This document shows positions 58,320 to 64,000 of a DNA stretch of 64,000 bases, piece after piece (position 1 is the first letter of the stretch; every line of letters begins with the position of its first letter). Position numbers and translations under genes: made by a program. Source of the DNA: Chlorocebus sabaeus (lineage: Eukaryota > Chordata > Mammalia > Primates > Cercopithecidae); NCBI RefSeq assembly GCF_047675955.1, contig NC_132925.1, forward strand, positions 73,537,622 through 73,601,621, given 5' to 3'. Below the pieces are notes generated by a model, which saw nothing but the letters and a program-made list of their open reading frames with translations, did not search any database and was not told the DNA's origin.

Positions 58320-59125
58320 TTTCTTGAAATGCTTGTGAAACATTTGTGAAATTTCTCAGTCTCACAAAAAAGCTGACATATGCAATGTTCTTACTTTTTT
58401 TTCTATTTTTAAATGTTTCTATCAACTGGTTACATCACAGCAACATTCTTTAATCAACCAATAATCAAAGCTCTCTCCTCCCCCTTCAATGCCATTTTGC
58501 TTCGTTAAGTCAGAGTTTCTGGATGGAAAGAGAGGGGGAGGTGGCAATAAGTGCAAGCTCTATTAAGAGCTGGAGGACCCCAGATAATTCCCCAGTATGG
58601 AAAAGTTTAAAAGAATAATAGGCACGTGAATTTCCATTCACCGGTTCCCTCACCATTGCGTCCCACTTTCAGGCTGTTTGCCATTTTTTAACTTCCTCAT
58701 TGCAAACCTTCCAAAGAGCTTCAGGGCACTGTGGTCTTTTTATTTATTACCTTCTGTCAAACAAACAGCAGGCCTCCACTCCAAAGGGCACAACCCTCTA
58801 TTCGTCTGAGCTACCATTGCGTATCCTAAAGGAACACAGTCCGCTTAATGCTACAGGTCGAACATAAATTTTCTTGATCTGTCCCCAGGTGAATCCCCTC
58901 TTAGAGTTCAAGGATCTCTTATAAAAGATGAGCAAATACCTTTGTTTTGTCATTTCTCAGATCCAATGGTGTTGACATAGCAAAATAGCTACCATTCCCC
59001 AAATAATTACAAGAGGACATGTTACCACCTGTACAGTAATGTATCATGCAGGTGCAGTCCCACAGCCTCTATTAAGTTTTAGTTTTGTGCTATTCACATG
59101 TTTTATTTCTCAGCAGACACATGTT
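58320..59125. other. intergenic sequence without recognised features
   Basis: Unique-looking sequence with no repeat or gene call. Confidence 0.4.
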
Positions 59126-59129
59126 TGCT

Positions 59130-59880
59130 TTTAGCCTGAGTGATCTGGCCCCTGACCATTGCTTCAACTTTATAGCTCGCCACTCACCTTTCCTTGCTGA
59201 CAAAGCTTTGGCGATATTCAGCTTTTTGCTAACTCAGATGAGTCAAGGCCGGGTGCGGTAGCTTGCACCTATAATCCCAGCATTTTGGGATGAGGTGGGA
59301 GTGTTGCTTGAGCCCAAGAGTTCAAGACCAGCCTGGGCAACATGGCAAAAGCCCATCTCTACAAATAAATACAAAAATTAGCCTCAGGTGTTGGCATGCT
59401 CCTGTAACCCCAGCTACTCAAGAAACTGAGATGGGAGGATTGTTTGAGCCCTGGAGGTCGAGGCTGCAGTGAGCAAAGATCACACCATTGTACTCCAGCC
59501 TGGGTGGCAGAGTGAGACCCCCATCTCAAAAAAAAAAAAAAAGAGTCACAGTTGTCCATACCTTCAGCCTCAGGACATTTGCATATGCCAACCCCCACTC
59601 CCACATTTCTCCTTATCCTTCACTGACAGTTCAACTTAATGTGATTTCCTAAGGGAGATTGTCTTCTCCTTCACATCACCCCACTCCAGCTTTTTTCCCA
59701 TAGCATCATATTTTTCCCCAGAACTTCTTGCAATTTGTAATTCTAGATTTGTGGGCTGATGTGATTAATATCTGTCTCCACCACCTGATTATAAAAATGT
59801 GTAAAGACAGAGACAATGCCTATCAAGTTCACCACCAAATACTCAGTCCCAGATATGTCATATAGGCTCAATTGCTGGAA
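59130..59880 (+). repeat. L2 LINE 3' region split by an Alu
   Basis: 'gagtgatctggcccctgaccattgcttcaactttatagctcgccactc' left of the Alu and 'ttcagcctcaggacatttgcatatgcc' to 'ccagatatgtcatataggctcaattgctgg' right of it. Confidence 0.75.
59247..59542 (+). repeat. AluJ/S-type element
   Basis: 'ggccgggtgcggtagcttgcacc' to poly-A; short duplication 'gagtca' on both sides. Confidence 0.88.
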
Positions 59881-60072
59881 TAGAAAAGAGAGAAGGAGGC
59901 AGGAAGGAGGAAGTGAAGGAGGCCATACATAGTTGCATCTTTAACTCCATAACAAAGCTGATGTGCATCAAGAAGGTCCAATAGACATCCGAAACTTCTA
60001 GAAGGCTATGCTAGGGGATTGGTATTGCTATCAACATCTTCAGGGTATTCTTTCCCCCAGGAAACTCTTCCA

Positions 60073-60078
60073 TATGTA

Positions 60079-60129
<51 letters not shown>

Positions 60130-60268
60130 GGACACAGAGATATGTGTGTGTATATATACACCTCTCTATATAAGGTGTGTGTGTATATATATTCACCTAT
60201 ATAAAAGATGTATATCTATATATACACCTATATAAAAATGTGTATATATATATATACACACACACCCA
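60073..60268. repeat. compound TG / TA / GA microsatellite
   Basis: (TG)n, (TA)n and (GA)n runs are followed by three imperfect copies of a 'cacctatataaaa...tgtatatatata' unit. Confidence 0.85.
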
Positions 60269-60429
60269 TATAAAACCTTTTTGAAGTTTAGAGCAGAAAT
60301 TTAAAAGGCAAAAGAAGAACAGTTCTCTGCTACAGGGAAGGGTCCCAGAAAAATGGGTTGCCCTACTTCTATATCTTTGACAGACAAAACACAAAGAATG
60401 TCAATTTGAATGTTTTTCTGGCAAGAGAG

Positions 60430-61870
60430 CATGTGAAATCCATGTAGCAATCTCTTTCCTAATTTCCCTGATCAGGGCCTTTCCCCGACTTCACAGACAT
60501 TGGCCTGCCATTATTTCCTTAAAAAAAAAAAGGTTCTCTCAGAGACACAACTGATTCCAACTAGAGCAATGAGAAATCAGTTCTGTTGTGACCCAGTTGG
60601 CAATAAACTGGCCACTTCACAAGAGCAGAAAATCATCCCTCTTTTTAAAAGTCATTATGATGAGCAATGAAACTCTATGGTGCTTGCAGAAGTAAAATAG
60701 GAAGATTTAAAAAAAAAAAAATCTAGATTTTTATTTTAGTAAAGCTTAAGAAAGAATGAGTAAAAATAAGTTTCCAAAATGTGAGAATACCATTGACTAA
60801 TTCCTTGGAAACAGAGTCGTTTTACTGCAGCGTTTTAACTATATAAAGTCTTTTTCCATGCAATATGTAAGTTGCCCTCAGTTAGTATTTAGACAGCATT
60901 GTGCTTGCATAAGTGCTCACAGTTTACTTTATTCTGGTGTATAATGGATATTTAACTCACGAGAAAGCTACCTCTGTCTTGCTGATAAACTGAGTCTGTT
61001 TCAACAATAGCAGTCAACAATGTACAATAGCAATAGTACATTATCTATTATACCACCTTTCTTTTCCACCTCTATTTCTCAATTTCTTCAATTTCCTATA
61101 AAAGAAAGATTAGATGGGCAAGAAAATTGGCACAAGTGTTACAATAAAGATTTAAAGTTAAGAAATACATTTCTAAAATATGTGCTGTGTGCCTATCTTC
61201 TCCCTCAAGTATTCTACAATTAACAATAAGACTACTTTGTAATGAGAAATAATTTAGTTTTAACTATGCATTTGTTTACATTAAAGTTTATAGCATTTGT
61301 CAGTTACTTTGGGCAGGAATTTAGAGATGAGGTCCATTGTTTCATACACATTGTATTCTTTTTCATTGAAATTTATGCAGAATCTTGTGAGTAAAATCAA
61401 TCAGGCCTGGGCTGAACAAAGACTTGCCTTTAAAACAAGTTTGGAGTCTGTCTTCTCATAACACTGTCTCATTGGAAATTAAGATTATCTTAATATATAA
61501 TACAATAATCAAATGAAAATTAAGATATGTGTGGATGGTTATACCTGGCTTGTTTGCTGTGAAACCCCTAATTGTTGGAACTGCACCAAGAGTGGAAGAC
61601 CCATGAACTGAACTAGTATGATCTAAAGGATTGGGGGGAAGCCTGAGGCTGCAGCTTCTCTGTGTTAAGGTGACACACATGTACCTTGTATTTGAGGCAG
61701 CTAGTCATGACTTATGTAGGTGAGGAGGGTACTTAGGTATCATTTTGGTCTCCTAACAAGGCACAGATACTCTACATGTGGTCCTGTATCCATCTAAAAA
61801 GCTAAGAAAATGTAATATTAGGTTTTAAAACCTACTGGGTCTTTTGAGTCTGACTGCCACATAGAACCTG
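60430..61870. other. intergenic sequence without recognised features
   Basis: No repeats recognised apart from short A-runs at about 60521-60531 and 60709-60720; no gene. Confidence 0.4.
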
Positions 61871-61876
61871 TAACTA

Positions 61877-62279
61877 GGCCAGGTGAAGTGACTCACACCT
61901 GTAATCCCAGCACTTCAGGAGGCCAAGGCAGACAGATGACTTGAGCCCAGGAGTTCAAGACCAGCCTAGGCAACATGGCAAAACTCTGTGTCAAAAAAGA
62001 AAGAAGGAAAGAAAGGAAGAAAGGAAGGAAAGAAGGAAGGAAGGAAGGAAGGAGGGAAGGAAGGAAGGAAGGAAGGAAGGAAGGAAGGAAGGAAGGAAGG
62101 AAGGAAGAAAGAAAGATAAATTAGCCAGGCGTGGTAGTGCATGCCTGCAGTTCCAGCTACTTGAGAGGCTGAAGTGGGAGGATGGGAGGAGGTGGAGGTT
62201 ACAGAGACTACTGGAGTACATGCCACTACACCCCAGCCTATGCAATAGAGCAGGACTCCGTCTTAAAAAAAAAAAAAAA
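61877..62279 (+). mobile_element. Alu with expanded GAAA/GGAA linker
   Basis: Left arm 61877-61993, purine tract 61994-62118 in place of the usual A-rich linker, right arm 62119-62279 ending in poly-A. The duplication AGAACCTGTAACTA (61863-61876) is repeated as AGAACTTGTAACTA (62279-62292), so both arms belong to one insertion. Confidence 0.88.
61994..62118 (+). repeat. (GGAA)n microsatellite
   Basis: A mixed GAAA/GGAA start, then 4 GGAA units, a GGAG interruption, and 13 uninterrupted GGAA units at 62055-62106. Confidence 0.92.
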
Positions 62280-62294
62280 GAACTTGTAACTACT

Positions 62295-64000
62295 GCTTGC
62301 TGAGCGATGCAAATATGTTAACTGAAATCTCCTTTATTCTGAAATGTCCTCTGTCTAATGCTTTATAATAATTTATTTACTCTCCCAAAAATAATACCTA
62401 CCCTTCATAAGAGGATTTTCTTGTAAAAGAAACAGTATGTACAGCTTTGCAGATTGTGCATTACATGGCTCCAAGGGATGCCAATTATACAGACATCCCT
62501 GTGAATGTGTTACAGATTTTTTCATTGCCCAGCTCCAGGCAATAATAATTACAATACAGTCTATGTACTTGGCAGTCTTTGGGGTTAAATGGTGTACAAC
62601 TGGCTAATCCTAAATAGCCATATATGGCAGCCCTGGATCTACCTCAGTCTGAAGTTTGTTGGTTCCAAAATGGACCCTGCCTTGAGGTAGAGAAAGTAAA
62701 GATTTTTTAGTAGATGCTGCAGATACATTGCACCGTATCTGCTTGGCTTGCCTGCACTGACGTACAGTTATGGCAGACAGTCCCTGGCACACTGAAAATA
62801 TCCCAACTTAGGAATTAGTGTCTCTTGTTCTCTCTACCTGAGCCCTCTCTCTTGCACCGTGGGAAGTTTGCAGGCACAGCTGAGATACGTGGGTGTATAC
62901 TCATAAATATCCCAGCCTTCCCTCTGATGGGGATATTTTGTATATGTTTCCAATAGTTTCTCAGAGGTTTCCAGGAGGATTGAGACATAGTTGCTTACAG
63001 CACTAACCTGCTCTATTATGCATACTTTATCAATTTTTTCCATTTTCTTGCCTCACTTTTTTAACTTTCTTATTTGTGCTTCCAGGGATTTTTCCCCCCA
63101 GAAGCTACCTGCACCCAAGTCCTTGTCTCAGGGTCTGTGGTAGACGAAATCCAAATTAAGCAGATGTCCTATGAACAAATGGCCTTAGTTGGATGTAAGC
63201 TTGAATGGTGGCCCATGGCTAGATATTTGTTAATCGAATACACAAATAATTCTTCCACAGGGTTAAGGGGCTGCCTCCACTTATGAGGAAGAAGAGAGAC
63301 AAAAAGAGTTAAGTTGTGAGTTCTCATACTTCAAACTGCATGTATGACAAAGTGATGGAAAACTGAACTATCTCCCAGCTATGCAATAAAGTATGCATCA
63401 TTCCAAATGTGAATGAATCCTGTTTTACATAGCGCTGGCATAGTTTATATTGCAATTCTGAGTGGGGGTAGACACAAGACCCTTGCATTTATGCTGCAAA
63501 ATATCTCCCTCCACATCTCAAATTCTCTTCATTATTTTAGTAAATTACCTGCAAGCACCCCCATTCCAATCCTAGACTCAAAAACTTAAAATAATCTAGC
63601 TTTGGAACAATAGCTACACCTATGAATGCATCTGCTTCCTAACCAGAGAAAGACACGAGACTCTGGGGACAGGAAATTTTAAATTCATTTCTTTGTTATT
63701 TAAAATCATTCTTTTATCTCTGAGCCTCCACTACACCTTTTTCTTTCTAATTGGAAGAAGAATACATGTTCAAGGAGTGTGAAATTAACACAGTACATGC
63801 ACGATCTCAATAAATAAACACAAAAATCTTTTTGTTGCACATTGCAGGCTTCATTCAATTAGTGAAATGTTAAAACACTCTTGTGTTGCACAGCCTAACC
63901 TTTTAATATCAGGAAAACCCAAATAAAACAAATAACTAACAAATAAGGAAGTCAGTGTTCTTAGCCAAACACGGAACCAGCAGAATCTGTTTTCCGAGAT
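62295..64000. other. intergenic sequence without recognised features
   Basis: No gene, exon or clear repeat seen to the right edge. Confidence 0.4.

Noticed and set aside
61941..62303. 120-codon frame rich in K, E, R and G
   Set aside because: Translation of the GAAA/GGAA microsatellite between two Alu arms.
62610..63290. Short open frames near the right edge
   Set aside because: 60-70 codons, both strands, no recognisable domain or splice context.
1..64000. CRISPR arrays, bacterial operons, tRNA or rRNA genes
   Set aside because: None seen. Base composition, introns and repeat content are those of a primate nuclear genome.
1..64000. A new biological system as suggested by the task
   Set aside because: The only coding gene is a known mitochondrial carrier; everything else is explained by known repeat classes or is unremarkable intronic and intergenic DNA.

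Overview
The window is primate nuclear DNA, most likely from an Old World monkey. It is built of introns, Alu elements of several ages, L1, L2, MIR, MaLR and ERVL LTRs, and fossil hAT and Tigger DNA transposons. At least four young Alus carry the variant bases I associate with the cercopithecoid AluYR-type lineage: a 'ctcaagcctg' head, 'aaaaaatacaaaaaactag' in the middle, and 'gagatctggccactgcac' or its complement. The coding exons closely match, but are not identical to, my recollection of human SLC25A26. The exact species cannot be fixed by eye. One protein-coding gene can be supported: SLC25A26, the mitochondrial S-adenosylmethionine carrier (SAMC), read right to left on the minus strand. 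The start codon and exon 1 lie at 48381-48413 inside a CpG-rich promoter (about 48150-48830). Coding exons 2 to 5 are at 32656-32812, 26012-26121, 6294-6398 and 5048-5095. All splice sites are GT-AG and the reading frame runs unbroken for 151 codons. That covers the first six-helix repeat through the middle of the second of three mitochondrial-carrier repeats. The rest of the gene lies beyond the left edge. Layout: 1-5047 is part of intron 5 (MST LTR, MIR, L1M, L2, two Alus, a MER1-type hAT element). 5096-6293 is intron 4. 6399-26011 is the 19.6-kb intron 3, with many Alus, MER58, MLT1, L2, MIR and L1M. 26122-32655 is intron 2, dominated by a nearly complete Tigger2-like transposon with three Alus inside it. 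32813-48380 is intron 1, with a complete THE1-type MaLR provirus-like element at 43058-45303. Beyond the promoter, 48830-64000 looks intergenic and is again mostly L2, L1M, Alu and MaLR sequence, with an unusual GGAA microsatellite inside an Alu near 62 kb. I found no tRNA, rRNA, CRISPR array or bacterial-type system, and nothing that amounts to a new biological system. The notable points are the motif layout of the promoter and several nested insertions whose target-site duplications can be read directly, giving a relative chronology.
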